64,000 bases of DNA. It comes from a bacterium (GTDB lineage Bacteria > Bdellovibrionota > Bacteriovoracia > Bacteriovoracales > Bacteriovoracaceae). This document shows positions 25,963 through 34,222 of this stretch, piece after piece. Made by a program: the position numbers and the translations under genes. Position 1 is the first letter of the stretch. The number at the start of each line of letters is the position of its first letter. The notes beneath the pieces are model-generated. The model was not told the DNA's origin. It was given only the letters and a program-made list of their open reading frames with translations, and made no database searches. The stretch is from positions 1-64,000 of the forward strand of contig JAUHVL010000007.1 in NCBI GenBank assembly GCA_030425045.1. The letters run 5' to 3'.

Positions 25963-26036
25963 AAGGTACGTCCACACTTTTGGGACTTGTTGTGTCAACA
26001 ATGACTCTGTTAGTCCCAAAAGTGTGGACGTACCTT
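25963..26036. repeat. perfect palindrome with 25-bp arms in the ybdL-like/gdhA gap
   Basis: Bases 25963-25987 and 26012-26036 are exact reverse complements over 25 bases with a 24-base loop. The loop itself holds a small hairpin, TGTTG-TGT-CAACA, at 25988-26000. Neither side is followed by a T run, so it is not a normal terminator. It fills most of the 141-base gap between two divergent start codons. It has the look of a REP- or MITE-like element or a large dimeric operator. I saw no second copy in the window. Confidence 0.85.
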
Positions 26037-26080
26037 ATGGGTTTTCGTAATATCTCTTGTCTTTTATAGAGAGGGAAAAA

Positions 26081-27424
26081 ATGAATCGTTACGCTTCAAC
26101 TCAAAATTTTATGGAATATGTGCAAAGTCGGAATGTTGGTCAACCAGAGTTTCATCAAGCTGTTGAAGAAGTTATTGATTCGCTACTTCCTGTCGTTCAA
26201 GAAAATAAAGAGTTTCAAGAAGCAAAAATTTTAGAAAGAGTTGTTGAGCCTGATCGGATCGTTTCTTTTCGAGTTGTTTGGTATGACGATAAAGGTGAAG
26301 CTCAAGTGAATCGTGGTTATAGAGTTCAATTTAATAATGCCATTGGACCGTACAAAGGTGGGCTTCGGTTTGATCCTAGTGTGAACGTTAGTATTTTAAA
26401 ATTTCTCGCCTTTGAACAAATTTTTAAAAACTCCTTAACAACTCTTCCCCTAGGGGCAGGAAAAGGTGGAGCTGACTTTGATCCCAAGGGTAAATCAAAT
26501 TTAGAAATTATGAGGTTTTGTCAGAGCTTTATGAATGAGCTGGCCAAATATATTGGTCCGGATATTGACGTTCCTGCGGGAGATATTGGAGTCGGTGGAC
26601 GAGAGATTGGATACCTTTTTGGCCAATATAAAAAAATAAGACAAGAATTTACGGGAGCCTTAACGGGTAAAGGTCCAACTTGGGGTGGAAGTTTAATAAG
26701 ACCAGAGGCAACTGGCTATGGTGCTGTATACTTCGCTAGAAATATGCTTAAGTTTAATAAGAAAGATATAGCTGGAATGGAATGTGCCATTTCTGGTTCA
26801 GGTAATGTGGCCCTTTATGCTGCCGAGAAAATTATTCAACTTGGTGGTAAAGTTCTAACTCTTTCTGATTCGAAAGGTTTTATCTTTGATAAAGATGGAA
26901 TTAACGCAGAAAAACTAAACTACCTCCATGATTTAAAAACAGTTCGTCGTGGGCCATTAAAAGAATTTGCAGAGAAGTTTAATGTTGAATATCACGAAGG
27001 TAAAAAACCTTGGGGTGTAAAATGCGATCTCGCTTTTCCTTGTGCTACTCAAAATGAGCTTAATGGAGAAGACGCTAAACTTCTTACAGGAAATGGATGT
27101 TTTCTCGTTAGTGAAGGAGCTAATATGCCTTCAACTCCAGAGGCCATTGAAGTGTATAAAGAAATGAAAGTTCTTTATGGCCCAGGAAAAGCAGCTAATG
27201 CTGGTGGTGTGGCCGTCTCAGGTTTAGAGATGGCACAAAATAGTATGCGTCATTCTTGGAGCCGCGAAGAAGTTGAAGATAAACTTGCTTGTATTATGTC
27301 CAGCATTCACGATTCATGTATTGCTTACGGTCAGACCCAAAACGGTGTTGATTACCTCAAAGGGGCTAATATCGCAGGCTTTATGAAAGTTGCAAAAAAT
27401 ATGGTCTCATTTGGAGTAATGTAA
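26081..27424 (+). CDS. gdhA: NADP-type glutamate dehydrogenase
   Basis: 447 residues, the standard length of hexameric bacterial GdhA. It contains GYRVQFNNAIGPYKGGLRF (substrate site with the first Lys), PLGAGKGGADFDPKGKS with the catalytic Lys region, DVPAGDIGVGGREIGYLFG, and a Rossmann-type SGSGNVALYAAEK. The ATG at 26081 follows GAGAGGG; an in-frame TTG at 26057 lacks a ribosome site. It joins 2-oxoglutarate and ammonia to glutamate or works in reverse. The large palindrome upstream lies in its promoter or leader. Confidence 0.96.
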   Translation: MNRYASTQNFMEYVQSRNVGQPEFHQAVEEVIDSLLPVVQENKEFQEAKILERVVEPDRIVSFRVVWYDDKGEAQVNRGYRVQFNNAIGPYKGGLRFDPSVNVSILKFLAFEQIFKNSLTTLPLGAGKGGADFDPKGKSNLEIMRFCQSFMNELAKYIGPDIDVPAGDIGVGGREIGYLFGQYKKIRQEFTGALTGKGPTWGGSLIRPEATGYGAVYFARNMLKFNKKDIAGMECAISGSGNVALYAAEKIIQLGGKVLTLSDSKGFIFDKDGINAEKLNYLHDLKTVRRGPLKEFAEKFNVEYHEGKKPWGVKCDLAFPCATQNELNGEDAKLLTGNGCFLVSEGANMPSTPEAIEVYKEMKVLYGPGKAANAGGVAVSGLEMAQNSMRHSWSREEVEDKLACIMSSIHDSCIAYGQTQNGVDYLKGANIAGFMKVAKNMVSFGVM

Positions 27425-27470
27425 GACTCAATTTCTTGTATTATCGTTTTCCCTTGGACACAATTTCCGG

Positions 27471-28121
27471 ATGAAAATTTTAGTCATTCTTTTCATCCTC
27501 ATTTCATCTTCTTACGCCGATATTGTGCAAGACCTCCATACCGAGATTGAGCAAGATTTTATTCCAAAATTAACGGATAAATTTGGCGATTGTGGAGAGA
27601 AATCTTGTATTGAATTTAATGATGGTAAGTATTATTTCAAAGGGGCTGATAAAAAGGTTTGTTTGCCTTGGACTGCTTGTAGTTTCTATAGCTGCATGGA
27701 AGAGAAATACAATTGCGAATCTCAAAAGATAAATTATTTTACTGAATTGGCAGAACCAACTTGTAATCAATATGTAAAAAATATTGGAAACAATTATTAC
27801 TCTCAAGAGGGTAAAGAATGGGTTTACTCGGTCATGGTTTGCTTACAAAAAGGTTTAATCGAAGAGTGTGAAATTAATGAAAACTGTGATCTCGCTAATC
27901 CTCGAGTTTCTTGCCCTCATATCGTAGAGTTTACCTTAGATTACCATCCCGGTTGTTATATCAATAGTGGAGTGGGAGTTTGTCATTTATCTTTTCAAGA
28001 TAAATGGCGTATTTGGAATACGGTTTATCCTTTTATGACAAAACGTGAGCGCAAACAGGCTTGGAAAGTTGTTTGGTACTGCCTCACTCCTAATAAATCA
28101 GAAATGCCTCGTGGCTTTTAA
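27471..28121 (+). CDS. Cys-rich exported protein of unknown function
   Basis: 216 residues with a short signal peptide (cleavage near SYA-DIV, residue 16). There are about 15 Cys, many in pairs spaced 4-6 apart (GDCGEKSCIEF, WTACSFYSCMEEKYNC, ECEINENCDL), so several disulfides are likely. The C-terminal half contains YHPGCYINSGVGVCHLSF. No domain was recognised. It lies between gdhA and the oligoendopeptidase, 18 bases from the latter. Confidence 0.7.
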   Translation: MKILVILFILISSSYADIVQDLHTEIEQDFIPKLTDKFGDCGEKSCIEFNDGKYYFKGADKKVCLPWTACSFYSCMEEKYNCESQKINYFTELAEPTCNQYVKNIGNNYYSQEGKEWVYSVMVCLQKGLIEECEINENCDLANPRVSCPHIVEFTLDYHPGCYINSGVGVCHLSFQDKWRIWNTVYPFMTKRERKQAWKVVWYCLTPNKSEMPRGF

Positions 28122-28139
28122 AAGTTAAGGAGAAAGATA

Positions 28140-29915
28140 ATGAATTCGCACAATGATAATATTCCTGTATGGGATAACACCGCTGTTTTTAAATCAAGTG
28201 ATGATCCTGAGATAAATAAAACATTAGAATTGGCTTCTGTCGATATTCAAAAAATGGCAGAAAAAATTACGGGATCATTAGATATACCTCTTATTCAAGA
28301 GATGTTGAAAGAGTATGAGCGTCTCATTGTCGATCTGGCCACGATTCGATCTTATGCTCACGCTTGTTTTTCTGTTGATTCTGGAAATGAAAGTGCAGGA
28401 GCCTTGATTCCAAAAGTATCAAAGGTATTAAGTGAATTGAGTATAACTATGGTTCCTGTCATGAACTTTATTCAGAAAACTGATGAAGAGACGATTACAA
28501 AAATTCTCGATGATGAGTTTATAAAAGAGATGGATTTCCAAATTCGCTACTCAAGAGAGCAAAGAGACTTTTCTCTTTCGGATGAAGAGGAAAAAATTCT
28601 TGAGGGAATGGGGCAAGATGGAATTCATGCTTGGGGAAGATTGTATTCGACCATCGCAGGAAGTTTGCAATGTGAGATTGATGGTGAGTTAACGGGTTAT
28701 GCCAACGCCGCCAATATGATGTATCAGCCTGATCGAGAAAAAAGAGAAAAGGCTTGGCGATCAATTCAAAAAGCGTGGGGTACGCATGAAGATACAATAG
28801 CGTCAGTACTAAGTAGTATTAATGGTTGGCGTTTAACAGAAAACCGTTTTCGCTCTAAGAAAAAAGATTTTCATTATTTCGATAAATCTTGTCATGAAAG
28901 TCATATCAATAGAAAGACATTAAATTCTTTAATGGATACGACTTATGAAAATCGTGAAATTGGTAAACGCGCGATCAAGGGCATGGCAAAGTATATGAAG
29001 CTCGATAAACTTGCTCCTTGGGATATCATCGCGAATGCTCCTGTCGAAGGAGAAGGGAGTTATATTCCTTTTCAAAAAGGGATTGATTATATTGCTGAAG
29101 CTTATAGCGAATTAAGCCCCGAGATGGGTGAGTTTGTTCATATGATGAATAAGAAAAATTGGATCGATGCTAAGCCTACAGAGAAAAGATCTCCCGGAGC
29201 TTATTGCACAGGGTTTTATAAATTAAGAGAGCCTCGTGTTTTTATGACTTACGATGGGGGAATTGGAAATATCACAACACTTGCCCATGAACTTGGTCAT
29301 GCTTATCACTCTTGGGTGATGAGAGATTTACCAATTTGTCGAACTCATTATGCTATGACAACAGCTGAAACGGCTTCTATTTTTGGAGAGACGCTTGTTC
29401 GTCATTACCTTTTTGAAAAGTTAGAAAGTCCAAGTGAGAAACTTCAGATCGCTTGGGATGATGCTATGACTGCTTCTGCGATGATTTGTAATATTCCTGC
29501 CCGCTTTGAATTTGAAAAAGAAATGGTAGAAATGAGAAAACAAAAATCATTATCACCAAGTGATTTAAAGTTGATTATGAATAATGCTTGGGGAAAATGG
29601 TATGAAGATTCGCTCTCTGAGTATGACGAAATGTTTTGGGCATCTAAATTACATTTTTCTATCAGTGAAATCGGTTTTTATAATTACCCTTATCTCTTTG
29701 GCCTACTTTTTGGTCTAGGAATCTATTCTTATAAAGATCAATATGGTGATAAATTTCATGAGCTCTATGTCAATGTTCTTAGAGATACAGGCTCGATGAA
29801 TGCTATCGATTTGATTCAAAAGCATTTTAAGACAAGTATTGAAGATAAAGATTTTTGGCAGAACTCTCTTAATATTTTAGATGACTCTGTTAAACGATTT
29901 GAATCGTTGATTTAA
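28140..29915 (+). CDS. pepF: M3-family oligoendopeptidase
   Basis: 591 residues of the PepF/M3 family. The zinc site is HELGHAYHSW (HExxH) followed by the third ligand Glu in TTAETASIFGE. Typical family blocks are seen on both sides: RSPGAYCTGF before and ISEIGFYNYPYLFG after. There is no signal peptide. It cleaves short peptides in the cytosol, which fits growth on protein from prey or debris. AAGGAG lies eight bases before the ATG. It overlaps the convergent C1 peptidase gene by 4 bp. Confidence 0.95.
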   Translation: MNSHNDNIPVWDNTAVFKSSDDPEINKTLELASVDIQKMAEKITGSLDIPLIQEMLKEYERLIVDLATIRSYAHACFSVDSGNESAGALIPKVSKVLSELSITMVPVMNFIQKTDEETITKILDDEFIKEMDFQIRYSREQRDFSLSDEEEKILEGMGQDGIHAWGRLYSTIAGSLQCEIDGELTGYANAANMMYQPDREKREKAWRSIQKAWGTHEDTIASVLSSINGWRLTENRFRSKKKDFHYFDKSCHESHINRKTLNSLMDTTYENREIGKRAIKGMAKYMKLDKLAPWDIIANAPVEGEGSYIPFQKGIDYIAEAYSELSPEMGEFVHMMNKKNWIDAKPTEKRSPGAYCTGFYKLREPRVFMTYDGGIGNITTLAHELGHAYHSWVMRDLPICRTHYAMTTAETASIFGETLVRHYLFEKLESPSEKLQIAWDDAMTASAMICNIPARFEFEKEMVEMRKQKSLSPSDLKLIMNNAWGKWYEDSLSEYDEMFWASKLHFSISEIGFYNYPYLFGLLFGLGIYSYKDQYGDKFHELYVNVLRDTGSMNAIDLIQKHFKTSIEDKDFWQNSLNILDDSVKRFESLI

Positions 29916-30817
29916 AGTATATAGGTAACAGAGGTCACTTCTTTTTTTACAATGTCTTCACTTACCCAAAAGTGTCCATTGCGACAGTTTTCACGGTAAG
30001 GTGAAGTGAAGTTACAGCTAGTGCCCCAAGTGTTTCTAAAAAGGTATTCTTTAACACCATTCTTTATACGTCGATCCACAATCGTGTTGACATGAAGTCC
30101 AACAAGTTTTCCATAAAAAGGCGCTCTTTCTCCGAAAAGAAAGTCTACATTATAATGAACTATAGGAACTGCGCCTAAGTTCAGAGCTTCATTGATAAGC
30201 TCAATTCTTTTTTGTTTACTTTGAAAGCCAAGCTCTGAGCCTATGATTTCATATTGGTCAATTTTTATCTCACACTCATTATCAATCCACTCACCATATG
30301 TTTTTTCAAGAGATTTAAATGGGCTAAGTAGAGAAATGAGATTGTCAGAGTTGAGGCCCGGTAAAAATGTTTCACCAAGTTTTTTTAACTTATCAATTTT
30401 TTCAACAGGTTCGTAGGGGCTTATGGTAGACCGGTAAGATTGGTGGGTCGTGAGGAGCTCACTAAATTGATCTTCATGAACTGTTCCATCTCTAAACTCT
30501 TTTCTCTGATTGCAAACGGTGTTCTCTGCAGCTGTTCTTAAAGCTTCACTGGACATCCCTGCTTGTAATTGGTTGGGGAGGGTATTGAATACTGGAGACA
30601 TGAAAAAGTATTCAAGGTTTCTTCTTTTTTCAAAATATCGAATTGCTATAGAAAAGGCACCAACTCTCTGACCTGTTTTAACAGTAAGAGCATCGGCAAC
30701 GGCATGAGCAAAACAAATATTGGTTCGCCATTGGTTTCTGACTGGACCAAGTTGATCTCGAAGTTCATTAGCAAAACTAGCACTAGATAAGAATAAACAG
30801 AGTATTAAAAATTTCAT
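29912..30817 (-). CDS. secreted papain-like (C1) peptidase
   Basis: 301 residues with a signal peptide (to about residue 16). The mature start, LGPVRNQWRTNICFAHAVAD, is the C1 pattern GPVRNQGxxGxCWAFA, giving oxyanion Gln29 and nucleophile Cys35. Near the C-terminus VGLHVNTIVD supplies the His and LFRNTWGTSC the Asn. Two changes are notable: Gly to Trp directly after the Gln, and Trp to Phe after the Cys. No long propeptide precedes the enzyme, unusual for papains. It is likely exported and could act on prey or matrix protein; activity is not certain. Confidence 0.85.
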   Translation of the reverse strand: MKFLILCLFLSSASFANELRDQLGPVRNQWRTNICFAHAVADALTVKTGQRVGAFSIAIRYFEKRRNLEYFFMSPVFNTLPNQLQAGMSSEALRTAAENTVCNQRKEFRDGTVHEDQFSELLTTHQSYRSTISPYEPVEKIDKLKKLGETFLPGLNSDNLISLLSPFKSLEKTYGEWIDNECEIKIDQYEIIGSELGFQSKQKRIELINEALNLGAVPIVHYNVDFLFGERAPFYGKLVGLHVNTIVDRRIKNGVKEYLFRNTWGTSCNFTSPYRENCRNGHFWVSEDIVKKEVTSVTYIL

Positions 30818-30962
30818 GGGGTAAGTTTATAATGAAATTCGGATAGAAAGAGTAGAGGTGGTAATTATTTTAGTTGGCGTTTATAAAATAAACAGTTCCA
30901 AGTGGTACAAAGCCTAGAGGTATAAAACAGGAAGATTAGATTGGACCCAGTTTTTCCATAGA

Positions 30963-30977
30963 CCTTGTACCACAAGG
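30963..30977. repeat. 6-bp hairpin plus distant partner repeat
   Basis: CCTTGT-ACC-ACAAGG (30963-30977) is a perfect small hairpin. Part of it, TTGTACCAC (30965-30973), is also the reverse complement of GTGGTACAA at 30902-30910, allowing two alternative folds. The 30818-31004 gap otherwise shows no coding frame with a ribosome site. Confidence 0.4.
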
Positions 30978-30985
30978 GAACGATT

Positions 30986-31013
30986 AAGCCGCAGGCCGTG
31001 CGGCTTATAGTTT
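30986..31013. terminator. terminator overlapping the end of the 54-residue ORF
   Basis: AAGCCGCA (30986-30993), loop GGCCG, TGCGGCTT (30999-31006). On the + strand it is followed by ATAGTTTTT, a good rightward terminator; on the - strand it begins at the stop codon of the small ORF but lacks a long T run. It can be read either way. Confidence 0.65.
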
Positions 31014-31169
31014 TTCTAAGCAGATATATTTTTCTAAGATTGGTCTATCGTTTGGAAGGATAAGAGGTTCGATATCATCATCGTTGTAAAAGATCTCTGA
31101 AAGAAGCCAATGCATTTTCTTGTTTAGATTAAGTGGGAATTCTGTTGTTAACTCGTGGTGTGTGTTCAT
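31005..31169 (-). CDS. 54-residue small protein of unknown function
   Basis: The ATG at 31167-31169 has a textbook AAGGAG (31175-31180) five bases upstream. A sigma-70-like promoter lies about 120 bases further up and a hairpin sits at the stop codon, so a complete small transcription unit is visible. The protein starts MNTHHELTTEFPLNLNKK and is acidic in the middle (YNDDDIEP), with no signal peptide, membrane helix or Cys pair. No family was recognised. The long structured leader suggests regulated translation. Confidence 0.6.
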   Translation of the reverse strand: MNTHHELTTEFPLNLNKKMHWLLSEIFYNDDDIEPLILPNDRPILEKYICLEKL

Positions 31170-31291
31170 TTTTTCTCCTTGTTAAGTCCCATCCGTGGGA
31201 GCTTGAAAATTGGGTGCAGTTAGCCGGGTGCCCTGTTTAGGGCAGATCAAACATTCTGCGAAAGTTACGCTTTTTTTCCGTTTTGTGTGTG
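31170..31291 (-). promoter_or_regulatory. structured 5' leader of the 54-residue ORF
   Basis: Read on the - strand, the leader holds TGCCCT-AAAC-AGGGCA (6-bp hairpin, about 31229-31244) and TCCCA-CGGA-TGGGA just before the ribosome site. The second could hide or expose AAGGAG. It does not fit the preQ1, SAM-II, guanidine-II or c-di-GMP consensus patterns that I compared by eye. Confidence 0.4.
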
Positions 31292-31470
31292 TAATATTAG
31301 TATAAGTTACGCATAAATTACGCGCAAGTCACATTGAATCACGACTGTTTTTCTTTCTTCAATAATTAAATAATTCTAGATAGATAGCTGGGTTTATTTT
31401 TTAACCTTTTTATTTGAGCGATGAATATTTTGATAAAGTTACGCATTTTTATAAATTTTAAAATGCGTAA
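31262..31470. repeat. cluster of TTACGC motifs, candidate operator array
   Basis: TTACGC occurs at 31265, 31307, 31318 and 31439, and inverted at 31465-31470. Three copies extend to AAGTTACGC. The last two form an 11-bp perfect inverted repeat, TTACGCATTTT (31439-31449) and AAAATGCGTAA (31460-31470). Start-to-start distances of 42, 11 and 121 are near whole helical turns. Two copies lie inside the spacer of the putative promoter of the 54-residue ORF, so a bound protein would block it. Apart from this array the 31170-31591 gap shows no coding frame that I can support. Confidence 0.55.
31299..31327 (-). promoter_or_regulatory. candidate promoter of the 54-residue ORF
   Basis: On the - strand TTGCGC (31322-31327), a spacer of exactly 17 bases and TATACT (31299-31304). 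The -10 is five of six to consensus and the -35 three of six. The spacer contains two TTACGC motifs. Confidence 0.45.
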
Positions 31471-31591
31471 GTAATTGATAATTCCAAACAATAAAAACTG
31501 TGATGTTTTTAGACATACCGATGTAAAGATTTCTCAAGTTTCCAATGCTCTAAGTTTTTAACTTATGATGTGAAAAACAAAGGAATTTTTA

Positions 31592-32164
31592 ATGAAATCT
31601 ATATTAATTTTGACCATGGTCATTCTTTCCCAAACGGCGCTTGCTGGTACTCTTATTCACGAAAACTCTCTTGATCGCTATGAACTTTCAGCAGAATGTG
31701 TTGATTCTAAATGTAATGAGATTGATATAACTCTTTTGAGTTCAAGTCAGTCGAGACCAGCGACAGAAAAAGTTGTTCGGTTAACGAATGATAAAGTTGC
31801 TATTGAAAAGATTAACCGATCTGTCTGTAAGCAAAACCTTAAAGATACTGCTGTTGAAGCTGGTCTTTATATGATTGCCGCTGGACCTCTTATGGCAAAG
31901 CTTGTCCATACTCCTAATCAAGGTATTGTTAGAGAGACTATCACCAGAGGTTGTGCTTTTGCTGCCGGTGTCGCTTTTAATGTTGTCGCATTTCCTTATT
32001 TTGCTGGGCGAGGGGCTTTTGATATCGCCAGAGCGATGAAAGATAACAGGGGCTTTTCTGAGGCTTTAAATGTACTTCTTTTTAAAGACGAAACTCTCAA
32101 TATCGACCATGAAGTGAATCACCTTATCGTGAATGGTTTTTTCTACGGACTATTAGATAATTAG
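31592..32164 (+). CDS. exported protein with hydrophobic C-terminal half
   Basis: 190 residues with a signal peptide ending near ALA-GTL (residue 18). The first 90 mature residues are polar with Cys pairs (ECVDSKCNEID). The second half has two hydrophobic stretches (about 88-105 and 122-142) that could associate with a membrane. AAAGGAA precedes the ATG. No family was recognised. Confidence 0.68.
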   Translation: MKSILILTMVILSQTALAGTLIHENSLDRYELSAECVDSKCNEIDITLLSSSQSRPATEKVVRLTNDKVAIEKINRSVCKQNLKDTAVEAGLYMIAAGPLMAKLVHTPNQGIVRETITRGCAFAAGVAFNVVAFPYFAGRGAFDIARAMKDNRGFSEALNVLLFKDETLNIDHEVNHLIVNGFFYGLLDN

Positions 32165-32248
32165 AACGAAAGACTTTTAGCGTTATTATTTTCCATCAGG
32201 TGATATTTTGGGTATATTCCGCTTCAAATAATGAACTTAGGAATTACC

Positions 32249-34222
32249 ATGAAAAGTCTTTGGGATGATAATCACGCTAAAACTCTAAACAATGACCCTC
32301 TCAAATTACGAGCTTATACTTCAAACCTTCTCGGTGCAGATCAAGATTTGGTGATGCATGGAGGAGGAAATACTTCTGTAAAAGTAATGGAAAAAAATAT
32401 TCTTGGTGAAGAAAAGGAAATTCTTTACGTCAAAGGATCGGGCCATGATTTAAAAACGATGGGGCCAGAGGGGTTGTCACCATGTGATCTCGAATATCTT
32501 AAGAAATTGTGTCAGCTCGATACGATGACGGATATGGAAATGGTACGGGAGATGAAGTTTTCTCAAATGATTCACTCGGCACCAACTCCATCTGTAGAAG
32601 CCATTTTACATGCCGTTATTCCTTTTAAATTTGTCGATCACACTCATACTGATGCCGTGGTTACATTAACAAATAATCCAAAAGGGGAAGAAATTATCGC
32701 TAAGGTCTACGGTGATGATATTATGGTGCTTCCCTATACGATGCCTGGTTTTATTTTGGCGAAACAGATTTATGAAGCCACTAAAAATGTTGATTGGAAT
32801 AAGTTAAGAGGAATTGTGCTTTTAAATCATGGAGTCTTTACATTTAGTGATGATCCAAAAGTTGCTTATGAAAATATGATCGCTATCGTTTCTGAGGCAG
32901 AAAATTATCTCAAAGAAAATGGAGCTTGGGATAATATGGCGAAAGGAAAAAGTAATCTACACGATAAACATCTTATCGAAATCGCATCCATGAGAAAAAA
33001 GTGTATGGATTATTTTGGTGCTGCCATGTTAACAAGACTAAAAGATGATGAGCTTTCAGTCGGCTTTAGTAATCTAGAAAATGTTAAAAATAGTGCGACA
33101 AGAGGACCGATCACTCCTGATCATGTTATCCAAACTAAAAGAATTCCGGTTATTCTAGAAAGTGATAAAAGTATTGATGAGTATGTTGGGGAGTATAAAA
33201 ATTATTTTGAAAAAAATAATGATGGAACTTTGACATGTCTCGATCCTGTTCCGCGAGTGGGGGTTTGGCCTGGACTTGGTATGATGGCCTTTGCTCCTAA
33301 TATCAAAAGAATGAATATTATCTCTGATATTGTTGATCATACGATGAAATGTATTCAACAAGGGGAAGCTCTTGGCGGTTGGAAAACGTTAACAGCGGAA
33401 CAGATTTTTGAATTAGAGTATTGGGAATTAGAGCAAGCTAAATTAAAAAGAGGGCCCGCTAAAAAAGAATGGGATGGAAAAGTTGTTCTCATTACCGGCG
33501 CTAATTCCGGGATTGGAAAAGCTTGTGCAGAAGACTTTTTAGCTCAAGGTGCATGTGTTGTAGGGCTAGATATTAATCCCGAAGTTAAAGAGTGTTTTTC
33601 TTCTCAAGCTTTCTTAGGCTTGGAATGTGATGTGACGAATACTGAAAGTTTGAAACTTGCCATCAAGCAATCGATTCTTAATTTTGGCGGTATCGACTGC
33701 GTGGTAAGTAATGCTGGCTCATTCCCTAAAAGTTCTGCCATTGAAGATCTTGATGATGAAAGTTGGCAAAAAGCTATCGATCTTAATTTAACCAGCCATC
33801 TAAAATTAATGAGAGAATGCATTCCCTATCTAAAGTTGGGGTATGACCCCAGTTTTATGATCATGGCCTCCAAAAATGTGATGGCTCCAGGTCCTGGAGC
33901 GGGAGCTTATTCAGTTTCAAAAGCGGGAATCACTCAGCTCGGTAGAGTTGCTACAATGGAGCTTGGAAAACATGGAATTAGAGTCAATATGGTTCACCCC
34001 AACGCAATCTTTGATACAGGGGTATGGACTGATGACGTTTTAAAAAGTCGAGCGGCTAACTATGGTCTCTCTGTAGAAGAATATAAAAGGAATAATATTT
34101 TACAAACAGAGATTACTTCTAAAGACGTTGCTGTCTTAACACGAGTCATGGCAGGACAAGCTTTTTCAAAGACTACTGGTGCTCAAGTTCCAATTGATGG
34201 TGGTAATGAGAGAGTGCTTTAG
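32249..34222 (+). CDS. bifunctional class II aldolase / short-chain dehydrogenase
   Basis: 657 residues from the ATG at 32249, which has AGGAA eight bases upstream; an ATG at 32231 has none. Residues 1-400 are a class II aldolase/epimerase domain with VMHGGGNTSVK, the zinc ligands in DHTHTDAVV and LNHGVFTF. Residues about 410-657 are an SDR domain with Rossmann motif ITGANSGIGKA, NAGSFP and YSVSK. The order equals the RhaE/RhaD-like family of bifunctional sugar enzymes that oxidise an aldehyde after aldol cleavage of a sugar phosphate. No sugar kinase or isomerase lies nearby, so the substrate is open. Confidence 0.93.
   Translation: MKSLWDDNHAKTLNNDPLKLRAYTSNLLGADQDLVMHGGGNTSVKVMEKNILGEEKEILYVKGSGHDLKTMGPEGLSPCDLEYLKKLCQLDTMTDMEMVREMKFSQMIHSAPTPSVEAILHAVIPFKFVDHTHTDAVVTLTNNPKGEEIIAKVYGDDIMVLPYTMPGFILAKQIYEATKNVDWNKLRGIVLLNHGVFTFSDDPKVAYENMIAIVSEAENYLKENGAWDNMAKGKSNLHDKHLIEIASMRKKCMDYFGAAMLTRLKDDELSVGFSNLENVKNSATRGPITPDHVIQTKRIPVILESDKSIDEYVGEYKNYFEKNNDGTLTCLDPVPRVGVWPGLGMMAFAPNIKRMNIISDIVDHTMKCIQQGEALGGWKTLTAEQIFELEYWELEQAKLKRGPAKKEWDGKVVLITGANSGIGKACAEDFLAQGACVVGLDINPEVKECFSSQAFLGLECDVTNTESLKLAIKQSILNFGGIDCVVSNAGSFPKSSAIEDLDDESWQKAIDLNLTSHLKLMRECIPYLKLGYDPSFMIMASKNVMAPGPGAGAYSVSKAGITQLGRVATMELGKHGIRVNMVHPNAIFDTGVWTDDVLKSRAANYGLSVEEYKRNNILQTEITSKDVAVLTRVMAGQAFSKTTGAQVPIDGGNERVL

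Noticed and set aside
25963-26036. Reading the large palindrome as an intrinsic terminator
   Set aside because: Neither arm is followed by a T run, and both flanking genes are divergent, so there is no transcript to end there.
31170-31291. Known riboswitch in the leader of the 54-residue ORF
   Set aside because: By eye it lacks the conserved cores of preQ1, SAM-II, guanidine-II, glutamine and c-di-GMP classes; the CGGA loop is closed by A-T, unlike guanidine-II.
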